A stretch of DNA of 64,000 nt from Siphonodentalium dalli (Eukaryota > Mollusca > Scaphopoda > Gadilida > Siphonodentaliidae). The stretch spans positions 242,585,530 through 242,649,529 of the forward strand of contig CP136065.1 of assembly GCA_032622095.1 (NCBI GenBank), read 5' to 3'. The notes beneath the pieces were generated by a model. It did no database searches. It worked only from the letters and a program-made list of their open reading frames with translations, and had not been told where the DNA came from. Position 1 is the stretch's first letter. Every line of letters starts with the position of its first letter. A program made the translations under genes and the position numbers. This document shows, piece after piece, positions 9,059-18,684 of this stretch.

Positions 9059-10260
9059 ATGGCTTCAAGTCAGTACGGACGCAAGCTCAACCCATACCAC
9101 AGCCTGTGGGACCCCCTCGGGGTCAAAGGCATCAGACAGTCTGTTGTTATTACAAACAATCTCAGCACGTGGGCCAAACCAACAGCTGCTTGTGAGGTTT
9201 CCCAACCTCGGCGCCTCTGACGTAATAGATCCCGGGACAGTGCACCTGACATTTCCAATCACGCTGACCTACATGGATCCAAACAGGATTGTGGTGCAGA
9301 ACTTGAGCCGGGCTATTGTGAAAAAGACCACTACCAAGATCAGCGGTAATGAGGTCAACTCGATCGACGACTCCGATGTTCTGTACTGCTACCTAGACAT
9401 GCGGAAGACCACACAGGAGAACGAAAGTTAGCAGTATCAATGAATCGATGAGTCTGCCAACCAAAATACGACAAAAATACGCCTAAAGGCAGGAGATAAA
9501 GACAATTTCGTAGCGAAAGACAAGGCTGTCGCAAAAGCCTACATGAATCGCTATTACATCAGGGCTACCGAGTCCGAATACGCCATCACCAACATCAGCC
9601 TGGAGTTTGACAAGGTTACCCAGCCTGAGCTGCCCCGTATGATCCGCAGCCAGTATGCAGGCCGCTTCGCAATACTGTACGACCGCATCCTCCGCCACCG
9701 CAAGATAGTTGCAAGCAAAAAATAAACACTAATGAATATCAACCTCAACGTCCCGAGTCGGAGTATGAAGGTCATCATGTCCCCCTTTCGAAAAGTCGGA
9801 GATCCTTTCGACAGAAAAACCGAAGACTTCTACAATCCAAAGATCAATAGTGTTGAGATGACTGTTGAGGGCGAGCCAAACCAGCTCTACTCTCAATGCA
9901 TGCGTGGCTACCATCAATGGGACGAAGCCAAAGAGTTCTTAGCATCGTCACCCGCCAGCAGGCGACAGTCCGAAGTGGCGATGGTCGCAAAGGATCTGGG
10001 CCTGGCAGATGTGTCGCTGGGAGAGTTTCTGACCAGCATGTACGCCCTGTGGCTTGACCTCAGGGCAACTGATGACGGGACCAACTCCACGGTAGTGGGC
10101 GACGCATAGAGAATGCATAAGAGGGTATCACAATTCAGATCACACAAACAAAAAGAGGCGGCAGGCCCACTGAACGTGTACTTGTTCGCGGTGATTATGG
10201 ACGCACAACTCAACATAGAAGATGCACGGTTTGTCTCAGCGCTTTATTGGTTACTACTAA
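9059..10260 (+). pseudogene. Major-capsid-protein-like gene (decayed)
   Basis: The ATG at 9059 gives MASSQYGRKLNPYHSLWDPL; a break near 9165 continues with LVRFPNLGASDVIDPGTV and then SRAIVKKTTTKISGNEV. A deleted or stopped zone lies at 9430-9545. Then come NRYYIRATESEYAITNIS and LEFDKVTQPELPRMIRSQYA. The third block (from 9732) has INLNVPSRSMKVIM, FYNPKI, a QLYSQCMRGYHQWDEA box and LWLDLRATDDGT. The last frame ends in VIMDAQLNIEDARFVSALY. Size (about 400 codons), beta-rich sequence, and position directly before the packaging ATPase fit a double-jelly-roll capsid protein. I recognise the family from invertebrate virus-like elements but cannot prove the fold here. Several frame breaks make it non-functional as read. 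Confidence 0.6.
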
Positions 10261-10354
10261 CGAGTTACTTATTACAAAGTTATAGCGAAGCTATTATATT
10301 TGCTCTGCAAATAGAGTTACTATGTTATAGCGAAGCTATAATTACTTGTAATAA
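10261..10354. promoter_or_regulatory. Cluster of four intergenic hairpins between capsid-like gene and ATPase
   Basis: In 90 bases there are ATAGCGAAGCTAT (10282-10294), TATTTGCTCTGCAAATA (10297-10313, 7-bp stem, TCT loop), TTATAGCGAAGCTATAA (10325-10341, 7-bp stem, GAA loop) and ATTACTTGTAAT (10341-10352). The last ends two bases before the ATPase ATG. A partial TATTACAAAG copy lies at 10270. GCGAAGC is a known unusually stable mini-hairpin. Confidence 0.65.
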
Positions 10355-10930
10355 ATGGAACAAATGCACCCAAAATATCCCCACTTGGCCCTCATTTGTG
10401 GGCAGACTGGCTGCGGGAAAACAGTGTTCACCTCGATCTGTTGGAAGGCCCCTACCGTGGCACGTTTCGACACATTGTAATCATGTGCCCCACTGTGCGG
10501 CACAACAAGGGGTACCAGAGCCGGCCGTGGATATGGGCTGAACCCGAGATATATGTTGCTGATCCGGGCGAGCGGCTCCATGATTATATACGGGCATTAT
10601 ACTAACTCTTTCAGGGCGAGCCCACGTTGTATATTGTTGATGACTTCTCGGCCACGAAGGCCCTGACGAAGAAGGACATGCTTTCTGAGCTGGCTTTCTC
10701 AGGCCGACACACAGGACAAAGCGTCTGGTCCTCACTCAGAAGTACAACTCCGTCCCAAAGGACCTGCGCGAGCAGACGCGTTAGGTCGCGCTCTTCCACT
10801 GTAAAAACGGGACTCGTTCGAGGACTGCCTCCGCGAAAATGACGTGATACCTACCCGGGAAGAGCGAGCAACTGTTCGACAGCTGCTAGCAGAGACTAAG
10901 TATGCTAAGCTTCTATTAAAGACGGATTAG
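10355..10930 (+). pseudogene. Viral genome-packaging ATPase (A32/FtsK-HerA type)
   Basis: This P-loop ATPase pumps DNA into capsids. The ATG at 10355 starts a short leader (MEQMHPKYPHLALI) leading to the Walker A GQTGCGKT (residues about 16-23). After a break near 10460 comes a beta strand ending in the Walker B LYIVDDFSATKAL (from about 10626). This is followed by the sensor-like region ELAFSGRHTGQSVW, as in A32-like ATPases. A last frame ends with FEDCLRENDVIPTREE and KLLLKTD before the stop at 10928-10930. The total of about 190 codons is short but typical of Polinton/PLV-type ATPases. Several frameshifts are present. Position after the capsid-like gene supports a packaging role. Confidence 0.75.
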
Positions 10931-10951
10931 CCGACTGCTTATATGGCATAG

Positions 10952-11146
10952 TATAGAGCTTCGCTATAATTACTTTGTAATAAGTAATATGTATAGCACT
11001 GATGTGCTTCAGCCAGGCCATAATTTTTGGCACTCTTGCTTGGGGGTGTACGTATACCTAGATATATGTATTATACTTCGCCAGCGAAGACAAAGATTAA
11101 TGCATGGATTAAAGACAATTTGCTCTATATATATTACTTTGTAATA
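10952..11146. promoter_or_regulatory. Hairpin-rich region between ATPase and TM-protein genes
   Basis: From left to right: TATAGAGCTTCGCTATA (10952-10968, reverse orientation of the GCGAAGC class), ATTACTTTGTAATAA (10969-10983), AGCACTGATGTGCT (10995-11008), CTTCGCCAGCGAAG (11076-11089) and TATTACTTTGTAATA (11132-11146). The last ends five bases before the next ATG at 11152. The first pair lies 22 bases after the ATPase stop, so both 3'-end and 5'-end roles are possible. Confidence 0.65.
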
Positions 11147-11151
11147 ATAAT

Positions 11152-12022
11152 ATGAATTGTGATGACTTGATCGACGAGTTGTTGAAAGAGCAGACGGAGG
11201 ATGCAGATAGTTCCGTGTGGACTGTCGGGACGACGGCAGAACCTGCTGTGGAAAGGAGAGCAACTAGCTCAACCGGGGATTACGCTCCTTTGGGAAATGT
11301 TGATGCTGTGCAACAATGGGTTGTCGCAGTGCATCGGCACCGAGAAAGGCTCGCCGCACTCGCTGCACGAGGTCAGGCCAGACAGTATATGGGGAAAACA
11401 TTTACGGCAGACCAAGTCGACGCAATGGACGACGAGGAGGTGGAGAAGCTATATGCCCGTTTGCCGCGTCCTCCTCCCGATTCCCCTCGAGAGCCAGTGG
11501 CAAGCGCGACAAAACCAAGGCCCCGAAAGGATCCCAAGAAGGTCGCGACCGGGCGAGCTGGCGCTGCAGCTCGTCGGGCAAAACAGGAGAAATCCTCCAG
11601 GAGCTTCGGGAATACAAGGCCACCATAGAACCAGCCCCAGTAGCTACTGCTATTCATACCGCGGCTGCGCCGCTATCGAAGTCGCGAGAACCACACCCGC
11701 CTGCCACTGGCGGTACCACAACGGAAGGGGTAATAATAACAGCCGTCCTAAAGGACCTCATAGCAGTTACTCTGCGAGCTCCGAGTGTTCCAATGGAACA
11801 GGAACTGCTGTACCTTCCGAACTTTGGCTAGTCGGGGGCCTTGGGTTGTTCGGTGCGGTGTTGCTATTCCTACGGAACTATCAGAACGTGGCCCAACAAC
11901 GTACGCAAGCACCCGTGACGCGGATCGACTGTCGTCAAGAAGTGACACCGCCAAAAACAAAACATCAATTAAAGGATTATCGATTTTATATGGAATATTA
12001 TTACTTTGTAATATACATATAA
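11152..12022 (+). pseudogene. Viral protein with acidic N terminus, basic linker and C-terminal TM segment
   Basis: The first 158 codons (11152-11628) are open. They show an acidic helical start (MNCDDLIDELLKEQTEDA), an Ala/Arg-rich helix, TADQVDAMDDEEVEKLYAR, and a Pro/Lys/Arg/Ala-rich linker. Coding-like sequence continues in other frames. The last (to 12022) carries a clear hydrophobic segment, LWLVGGLGLFGAVLLFL (about 11828-11870), then a basic tail. Frame breaks fall near 11460-11500 and 11630-11760. A membrane-anchored virion or assembly protein is plausible; I cannot name the family. The start is supported by the hairpin five bases upstream. Confidence 0.55.
11999..12013. promoter_or_regulatory. 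TATTACTTTGTAATA hairpin before a viral gene
   Basis: Exact 15-base match to the copies at 7417-7431 and 11132-11146 (6-bp stem, TTT loop). It ends 16 bases before the ATG at 12030. Confidence 0.6.
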
Positions 12023-12029
12023 AGCAGAT

Positions 12030-12268
12030 ATGTCTTCCCCAAATAATGATGGAAAGATGCTCGTCAACGCGGTGTACCACGGCGCCGTTGTATCTGGTGT
12101 TGCCATCGGCTACTCCCGCCTGGCCAAAATGGCTATTGGTGGTCCTTCCCTAAATTGGACTTCACGCACCGCGATATGGGTATGGTCGTTGTTGATGTCG
12201 CGCTCCTCGCGGCCACGAAAGATATGCTAATTAAGCAGGGGCTCATTTCATCCGATATTATGAAGTAA
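12030..12268 (+). pseudogene. Small viral protein with hydrophobic stretches
   Basis: The ATG at 12030 starts MSSPNNDGKMLVNAVYHGAV, followed by a Gly/Val-rich hydrophobic run (VSGVAIGYSRLAKMAIGG). One frame break near 12155 switches to a frame reading LDFTHRDMGMVVVDVALLAA and ending LISSDIMK* at 12268. At about 79 residues it is a small, probably membrane-associated protein. Only two bases separate it from the next ATG (12271), so the two genes are almost certainly co-transcribed. Family not recognised. Confidence 0.55.
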
Positions 12269-12270
12269 TT

Positions 12271-12695
12271 ATGGCGACTGCCGCAATGTTGATCGGAGGT
12301 GCACTCGCTAACGCATTAGCATTCAGCGGGTCAGGCTATCTCTTTTCAATGTTGAGAAATTCGGGCATTGACGCAGAACGAAAACGCCATGATTTAGCTA
12401 TAGAACAGCTGCAGACTGCACAAACAGAATGGTCCCGAAAACGGACTAAGCGCCTTGACTGAATGAAGATCTCCGTCGCCATGGACACGCTGTTCAAGAT
12501 TTCCGTGACGTCGCCGCTGCAATCCACGTTTACGCACAGGTACCGGGGGAAAACGCAGCTGAGCTGCAACTGGCCCCTGATTTCAAACTTTCCGACCTCT
12601 ACACGACCTCAGATGACCAAAAACACCGCGAGATAACCTTTACCGTCCTGGCAATGACCGCAACGGGTGTAGTGGCTTATAAGCTGACCAAGTGA
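12271..12695 (+). pseudogene. Small viral protein with N- and C-terminal hydrophobic segments
   Basis: The ATG at 12271 gives MATAAMLIGGALANALAFSG, an Ala/Gly-rich hydrophobic segment. A charged helical region follows (ERKRHDLAIEQLQTAQTEW). A single break near 12460 moves to a frame with RRHGHAVQDFRDVAAAIHVY, FKLSDLYTTSDDQKHREI and a hydrophobic C-terminal segment TFTVLAMTATGVVAYKLTK* ending at 12695. About 140 codons. Two hydrophobic ends around a soluble helix suggest a membrane or virion-shell protein. It is the last gene of the element and is followed by a GC-rich hairpin. Confidence 0.55.
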
Positions 12696-12727
12696 ATACA
12701 CGGAGAGCCTGGGCCGGCGAGGGTAGT

Positions 12728-12743
12728 GGCCCATCCATGGGCC
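12728..12743. terminator. GC-rich hairpin after the last viral gene
   Basis: GGCCCAT and ATGGGCC form a perfect 7-bp stem on a two-base loop, 33 bases after the last viral stop codon. It marks the change from viral GC-rich to AT-rich flanking DNA and may be a transcript 3'-end signal. Confidence 0.45.
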
Positions 12744-13012
12744 CTCCTAATGATGTAATTATGTTCTTTTATTTATATATTATAATTTTCGCGTATTTTT
12801 TTTTTTATGTTATTTATAATAATTTATTATAAATAATATAATGAGTATACCAGCTTGACAGCCTGGTGGAGTATGCTCTGGAAGCCTCTTTTTTTGTGAA
12901 TTGGGGTGTGAATGGACCCCCTCTTGGGAAGGTAGCTGGGAGCTTTTTTGGGGTGAATTGAGCACTAAAAACTTGTTTAAAAAGTATGCTGACATCCCCT
13001 GCTGCTCCAATA
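12744..13012. other. AT-rich flank, no gene seen
   Basis: Very AT-rich sequence with poly-T and TTTATAATAATTTATTATAAA-like palindromes, then a stretch with short G and T runs. Possibly the right end of the viral element or flanking host DNA; no terminal inverted repeat was recognised. Confidence 0.4.
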
Positions 13013-13812
13013 TCGACATTTAAAGGTTAATAAAATCGCTGCTGGATGATACAGCAAGTCAGTTTCACAATATATGCTTAGTGTGTATCCTGCTACCATA
13101 AAGCATCATAGTATACTGCATGTGGGTCCATGAAGTCGCCCGGGCTCTCCCGTCCTCTCTTCTCGCCCGATTATTCATTTAAGGGGTTAATGAACACGGC
13201 CGTGAATGAGACGGTGAGTTAATCTTCACCATTTACGTTTAATATGTGTCTCGCTACAATTATACATCAATATATAATGTGATCGAGTCTCTGTGTCTGC
13301 CCTGGCTCCCTCTGGTTCTTTTAGTTAATATCGGCATTTAAAGGGTTCATAAAACCGACAGTGGATGACACAGCAGGTAATTGTTTACAACTTATGCTTT
13401 GTATGTACCCTACTACCATAAAGCATCATATTATACTCTCCGCTGCCCAATTGGGCGGCCTGCCCGGGCTTGAATTGGCTAACCCGTGCTCTTATGGCCC
13501 ATATGGTGATTTAAGGGGTTAATGGACCCGATCGAGAACGAGACAGCGAGTAAATCTTCGCCGTTTACGTTTAATAGGTGTCTGATTACAATTAGTCATC
13601 GATATATAGTGTGATCGGGTGCCGGTGTCTGCCCGGGCTCTTTCTGGTTCTTTTAGTCAAATTCGGCATTTAAAGGGTTAATATAACCGGCGGTGGATGA
13701 CACAGGAAGTCAATTTTCACTGCCTATGCTTGTGTATGAATCGTACTGACATAAGGCATCATCATATACTGCCAACATGCTCATGGGGCCGCCCGGGCGT
13801 GCTAGGGCAGTA
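13012..13812 (+). repeat. Dimeric tandem repeat (A-B-A-B-A, about 160-bp half units)
   Basis: Units of type A start with GGCATTTAAAGGGTT-like sequence at 13014, 13333 and 13662. Type B starts with ATTTAAGGGGTTAATG-like sequence at 13177 and 13512. The full A+B period is about 320-330 bp. A units share GCATCAT(A)TATACT; B units share the TTTACGTTTAATA block. Each half ends in a CCCGGGC-type box. A and B are clearly related to each other, so this is a two-step (dimer, then tandem) satellite. Confidence 0.75.
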
Positions 13813-14640
13813 ATTATTCTCTTCAAAGCACGCTAAGAGTGAAGTTGTAATGCTTTCAGCTCTGTGACTGATCGTTTACATGTTTATTTGTGTTGAATAA
13901 ATATCGTTTTAGGAATTTTAGGAAACACCTATTCACGTAATCACCGAAACCAATTGATTACTCTCTATATAATAGTCTCGAGCAATACCATATTAACTCT
14001 GCATAAATACTTATCTTATTAACATTTTCTCTATGATATATTTAATTTATAATATACTTATACTAGAATATATTTTATATTTCGGACATCGTTTCCAATT
14101 GCAATACCTGTTATCATGTCCCTATCAAGCTACTGCATGAGTGTTACATACATGTACTATCGTATTTTACTGGTTGCATGCGAATGATGACCGACGTGTT
14201 AATGAAGCATTTTATTACGGAAACTAAACGTTTGACAAATGATATTAACTTAATTAATAAGTAGGACATAAATATGTTCATTGTTGAATGTTGATTTTTT
14301 CATCCTGGTATTTGTTCCGCCTTAACATTGTTTTCAGTAAGCACAATCGACGTTGGCACCTCCCACCACCTTACACACTAAATCCAAAGTAGTTAATATT
14401 GGGTAGCTAAATTTTTGTTTCCTACTTTCCTAGTCGTTTTAGCTACCTGGAGCTGGTATTTTAAATACTGATTAGGTAGCAAAGAGATATACATAGGTAG
14501 TTAAATGGACGAACATGACATTTGGAACTTATTCTATATCTGATTTCTTTTCAATTTGTAGCCGCCAATTTAGCAGCGATCTTGGCTGTGAGTATCAATT
14601 GCCAAACCCTAATGAATACTTCATGTCACTATTCCATATC
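13813..14640. other. AT-rich non-coding region
   Basis: No coding region, RNA gene or long repeat seen. A small inverted pair GGTAGCTAAA / TTTAGCTACC lies at about 14402-14453. Confidence 0.4.
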
Positions 14641-15240
14641 AACATGTAATGGTGGATAGAAATCGCGAAAAAATAACGCCATCGTAAGAAAGTAAAGGAA
14701 TGTAGACTTGTTTTCAAATTTCGGTCGCCATTTTGGCCGCCATCTTCGATTTGGAAAACAATTTATTACATGAGATGTAATGTAATTACCTCACCTCAGT
14801 ATTTCCAACTCAACTGTAAGCATGGGTGGAGTTCTCTCGACAATAATGCCCAATGACATGAAGATGAGCGAATTTCGGTGATTTTCTAAATCTGTCCGCC
14901 ATTGTGGGCGCCATTTTTGATTTGGGGACTTTTATTTGGATATGGTACAAGGAAAGTTCTTCGCCTAAATGTTCACAACTTACAATAGTAAGCAGGTGTG
15001 GAGTTGTCATGACAATAATGCTCACTGATGTTAAAATCAGTGATATCGGCGATTTTTCTATTTCTGGTGGCCATTTTGGCCGCCATCTTAGATTTGGGTA
15101 TATATTCCTCTACTCAGGTATAAGAGGAATCCTAGGTCGAGTATCTCCTGCACATATATATGCATGGGTGTTGTTATAATAGCAATAACATTCATTGATT
15201 CGAAACATTACATCGCGTTATTAACGTAGATTCGGTTGAC
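14640..15240 (+). repeat. Degenerate ~172-bp tandem repeat with GGCCGCCAT cores
   Basis: Cores at about 14725, 14896 and 15068 (CGCCATTTTGGCCGCCATCTT and variants) are 171-173 bases apart. They are followed each time by GATTTGG and by related flanking sequence such as GGTGTGGAGTT and GACAATAATGC. Further isolated cores lie at about 15436 and 15598. Confidence 0.6.
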
Positions 15241-15619
15241 CTATTATACCGGCATTTGGGAAAACGTGATATCGGACAAAGATATCCCGCAATGAATGTA
15301 TATTATGATCCCGATGTATTCACCAATGACTCCTCTATACGATAAATGTATAATATGACGCAAAGATGCCAACATTTTCCCACAGAGACAAACAAAAGGT
15401 GGTAACATGTCAGAAAAATAGCATATTTTCACATTTCGGCGGCCATCTTGGCCGCCATATCGGATTCTGGTGTCGGATTTTTGGCTAATTTGTAAGTGTT
15501 TTATATTGGTATAACGAATCGAGCGGAAAACAAGACCGCATGTGCTATCATCTTTACTATAATGGCGATCAAAGAGACCTAGTGCATATTTAAAAAATGG
15601 CCGCCATGATGGACGCCAT

Positions 15620-16287
15620 CTTGTCTGGAGTCTCTGCGGCCACTTGTTTTTCTTGTTAACAAGTGAAAAAAATTAGAGGAGACATTAAGAAAGAAAATTA
15701 GTGGGGTGAAGTTGAGTCCTGGGGGGTGCAGAGGTCGACCAATATCTCCTGGACTTAGTCTGTTAGACATATATTATTAGTATTATGACGATAAAAAAAG
15801 AATTTTTTGACAAACTAATTCCTTTAACGGGGAGTGGCATCTAAACAAATGTGATTGTCCAGCTAAATGACGGCGTGACTGACTGCAATCATTAAAGAGA
15901 AATACACGACAGTTTAAAGTGGAGACTGTCAAGAAATTCAAATTACAGTATTAAAGGCAACTTATTAACTGTCGTGTCAACTCCGTATATAAGCCAAGGG
16001 AAAAACATTCAGAATTCCGTAGCATCAAATCTCTTCTCCGTCTCAGTCATAGTACGATCCCGCTCTGTCAAAGTACTGGAGAAGCAGATCTGAGCCATGC
16101 GAACTCGTGATAAAAGATAATGGACAAAAGATGATAGACAAAATACAGATTCACTTTCGTCCCAATTGAAGTAAAGAACAAGAACACGATGATGGTGGAC
16201 ATGCACATGCACATGTAAGTTACATGCACATACATGTATGTTGGACGCTGAAGTAATCCCAGTATGGAAATGGCACGGTGGCACAAT
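15620..16287. other. Non-coding region with small inverted repeat
   Basis: ACACGACAGTTT (about 15904) and AACTGTCGTGT (about 15968) form an 11-bp inverted repeat 75 bases across, possibly a tiny MITE remnant. No convincing coding sequence. Confidence 0.35.
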
Positions 16288-16382
16288 TTAAATTCAATTT
16301 ATTTATTCACTCAAATCGTCAAATATGACACAATAGAGCGTGGTGGAATACAGTGCATATAATTTATGTGCAAATTACAAAA
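16288..16382 (-). repeat. LINE/SINE 3'-tail-like repeat, copy 2
   Basis: Matches 2890-2995 in the same orientation (GTCAAATATGACACAAT, GAGCGTGGTGGAATA). On the minus strand it runs into GAATAAATAAATTGAATTT, a simple-repeat tail typical of some non-LTR elements. Confidence 0.55.
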
Positions 16383-16577
16383 GTGGTGCGCGGTGAAAAT
16401 TATACATATAATATAATAACACAGTTGATTGAGAACAGCCCATGATTGTGCACATGTCGGCTTTTAATGTATTATTTATATAGTATGCCTCAGGAGTTTT
16501 TGAATAAAATCAGGACCTATCAGAATCAGAATCTAATGAAAAGAGATAGGTTTTTCAAGGTTTTACGTCGTTTACAG

Positions 16578-16870
16578 TTAAAAAGTTCGCTTAATTTGAT
16601 GGTATTTGGTCGACAATAATAATATTTGTGGATGTATTTGACTCGCAGGTCTTTTAAACACGGGCATTGCAATATTACGTGGAGAAGAGACCGTTCGTGG
16701 ACGTGAACCAGAACCTATAATCATTGTAATATTAAAGTGTATAGCGCACTGACGTCTCCCTGATGATATGCACCCAATCTTAGTACAACCTATTTCTTCA
16801 CTGTAGCGGACGTCTGAAAACATTCCACAATCGCCATCTATATCTGTTTTTCTCCATTGATATACATATA
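16578..16870 (-). CDS. Possible last exon of an unknown Cys-containing protein
   Basis: On the minus strand an open stretch reads QWRKTDIDGDCGMFSDVRYS, then IGCTKIGCISSGRRQCAIHF and a Ser/Arg/Pro-rich tail, ending at 16578. Four cysteines in about 35 residues and normal amino-acid composition suggest a secreted-protein exon. An upstream AG acceptor would lie near 16855. I do not recognise a family, and chance cannot be excluded. Confidence 0.25.
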
Positions 16871-17466
16871 TATATATATTATACATTTTGTTTGCTTGTC
16901 ATAATTTGTTATTGTGTATAATTACACGAGAGAGAGGAGGATATTGTACGTGACGACTCAGACGAGCACTTCTACTCCAATCTCTTTTGTCATAAATCCA
17001 GTTAGGAACAAATAAGATATGTTTTAACAAAAACAAAACAGACTAAGTGTGTTCACCAATGTGCATATAGTGGATTAGCTTCTACCCTGATGAACACACA
17101 TGTTTGGAAGGCGTCATGTCAGTATATTGTTGGAATATGGCTTTACAGTCTAAATGAATACAGATAGTACGGAATGACACTGGATATTACGAGTTGGAGG
17201 TATAAGTTTTTTTTGTGCGAATTACACCAATTTCACCATTGGTATTCCCACTGCGGGCAATGTGCACCCAGTTTGAGGTCAGCGTGTTATAGTTTTTCTA
17301 CCTCACACGGACAGTACCTGGGCAAGTGTAACCGATCATGTACACTACAACAATTCAGATTACAATTGCTTATATACATTGAATTCCTGCATAATGAATG
17401 AACTTTTGTATATAAACAATCCCTCTCTCTTGTTGAAGTTGTGTTACGCATTGTACCATTTACACA

Positions 17467-17648
17467 ATGCCATTTACTGTTGTCATTATACTCACGATTA
17501 CACAACCATTAAGCCTTAAAGACAAATCCTGCTTCGACAATACCCGTCCTACATGCGACCAGCACCTGAATAATACACAGAACAGTCTTATTGGTTCCAA
17601 CCAGTCACGTTGTAGAATAATGCGTAGTGAACAAGGCAACAACACGAG
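17467..17648 (+). CDS. Possible first coding exon with signal-peptide-like start
   Basis: The ATG at 17467 encodes MPFTVVIILTITQPLSL, a short hydrophobic core like a signal peptide. A Cys/Asn-rich segment follows (CFDNTRPTCDQHLNNTQNS, with N-x-S/T sites). An ACGAG|GTATGA donor-like site follows at 17648. No partner exon was identified, so this is speculative. Confidence 0.25.
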
Positions 17649-18055
17649 GTATGATTTTCACGCTGGTGTCATAGCTTAACATTATATAATTCTTTATTCG
17701 ACGCCATCAGTTATGGTTAACATGGGAATGGTTCGGGGGTCTCCGTTTTGGGAATATGCATTTTAAAACTTAATCCCTTGGTCCGAGATTCCCATTTTCG
17801 TTTGGAATATTTTACTTATGGTGTAAAAAACAATTGTTTGACACCAGACACTGTTTGAACGATCAGAACCACCGAGTTGTAAATACAAGTTACCTCTGTT
17901 GTACAGCTGCACGATAGCTAAGTGGTATCTACACAATACATGTAGGTTTAAAATAGGTGTATAACTATTAATTCACGCTACTGCCCAGCGGCGATAACCA
18001 CGCCTGCCATAAATTGCCAGACTGAATTATAGCAGGTTAGACATCACACGCCGAT

Positions 18056-18361
18056 ATGTCTGACAACAAGGAACGACGTGTGTCAAATTTGGTGGACTTA
18101 CCACCATATTTCGCTGGATTGTTCTTCAATTCGACTGGCACTTCATTGAAATCGCGACAGCAAGGATACAAGTACTTTAGTGAAGGCTACATACATTCAG
18201 TTTCAATGTTTATTTGCGACGACAAGCTCTTTATTGGGGCAAATTACCACCGAAGCATGATGAAAAATGAACCTGCACATGGCGTCGATTTTGAGATAAA
18301 TTGTTCGATAATTTCGGATATTCACTGTTCTTGTCAAGCTGGATATGTAACACATAATAAA
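18056..18361 (+). CDS. SWIM-zinc-finger-like protein, N-terminal exon
   Basis: The ATG at 18056 opens a 107-codon frame. It contains a LVDLPPYFAGLFFNSTG-like N-terminal part, FSEGYIHSVSMFICDDKLFI, IGANYHRSMMKNEPAHGVDF and, near the end, IHCSCQAG. In the SWIM-type family often found with YqaJ-like domains in invertebrates, this order leads to C-x-C-x(n)-C-x-H. Here the second Cys-His pair is missing and the homology stops right after CSCQAG, as expected at an exon end. Reading then runs into VTHNK and a stop at 18379. DNA-associated function is inferred from the family only. An AATAAA (18652) and 15-A run follow downstream. Confidence 0.5.
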
Positions 18362-18651
18362 TATTCAATGTTATTATAATATATCTCTTCACAATAGGCG
18401 CACGATCTATCAATTGATCGATGGTGTACCATACAATTTCCATATTTCGATAAAAATTCGAGGACTTGTATGTTTTCATCCGTTGTAGTCATTTTTTTGT
18501 ACTTTTTCGAAGATGCACCATACTGGTATCAAAAAGTGTTCCATGTCATAATTGATTGTTTTTTTCTGGACAACTGTTTGTTTTTTTCTGGATAATGATA
18601 CATATGGGTGTGTATGGGCTATGTAAAAACGTGACATATATCTAAGGAATT

Positions 18652-18684
18652 AATAAAGACATTAAATTTAAAAAAAAAAAAAAA
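18652..18684 (+). other. AATAAA followed by a 15-A run
   Basis: AATAAA at 18652-18657 is followed 13 bases later by fifteen A (18670-18684). This is the form of a retroposed mRNA or LINE 3' end, although a chance A-run in AT-rich DNA is possible. Confidence 0.4.
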
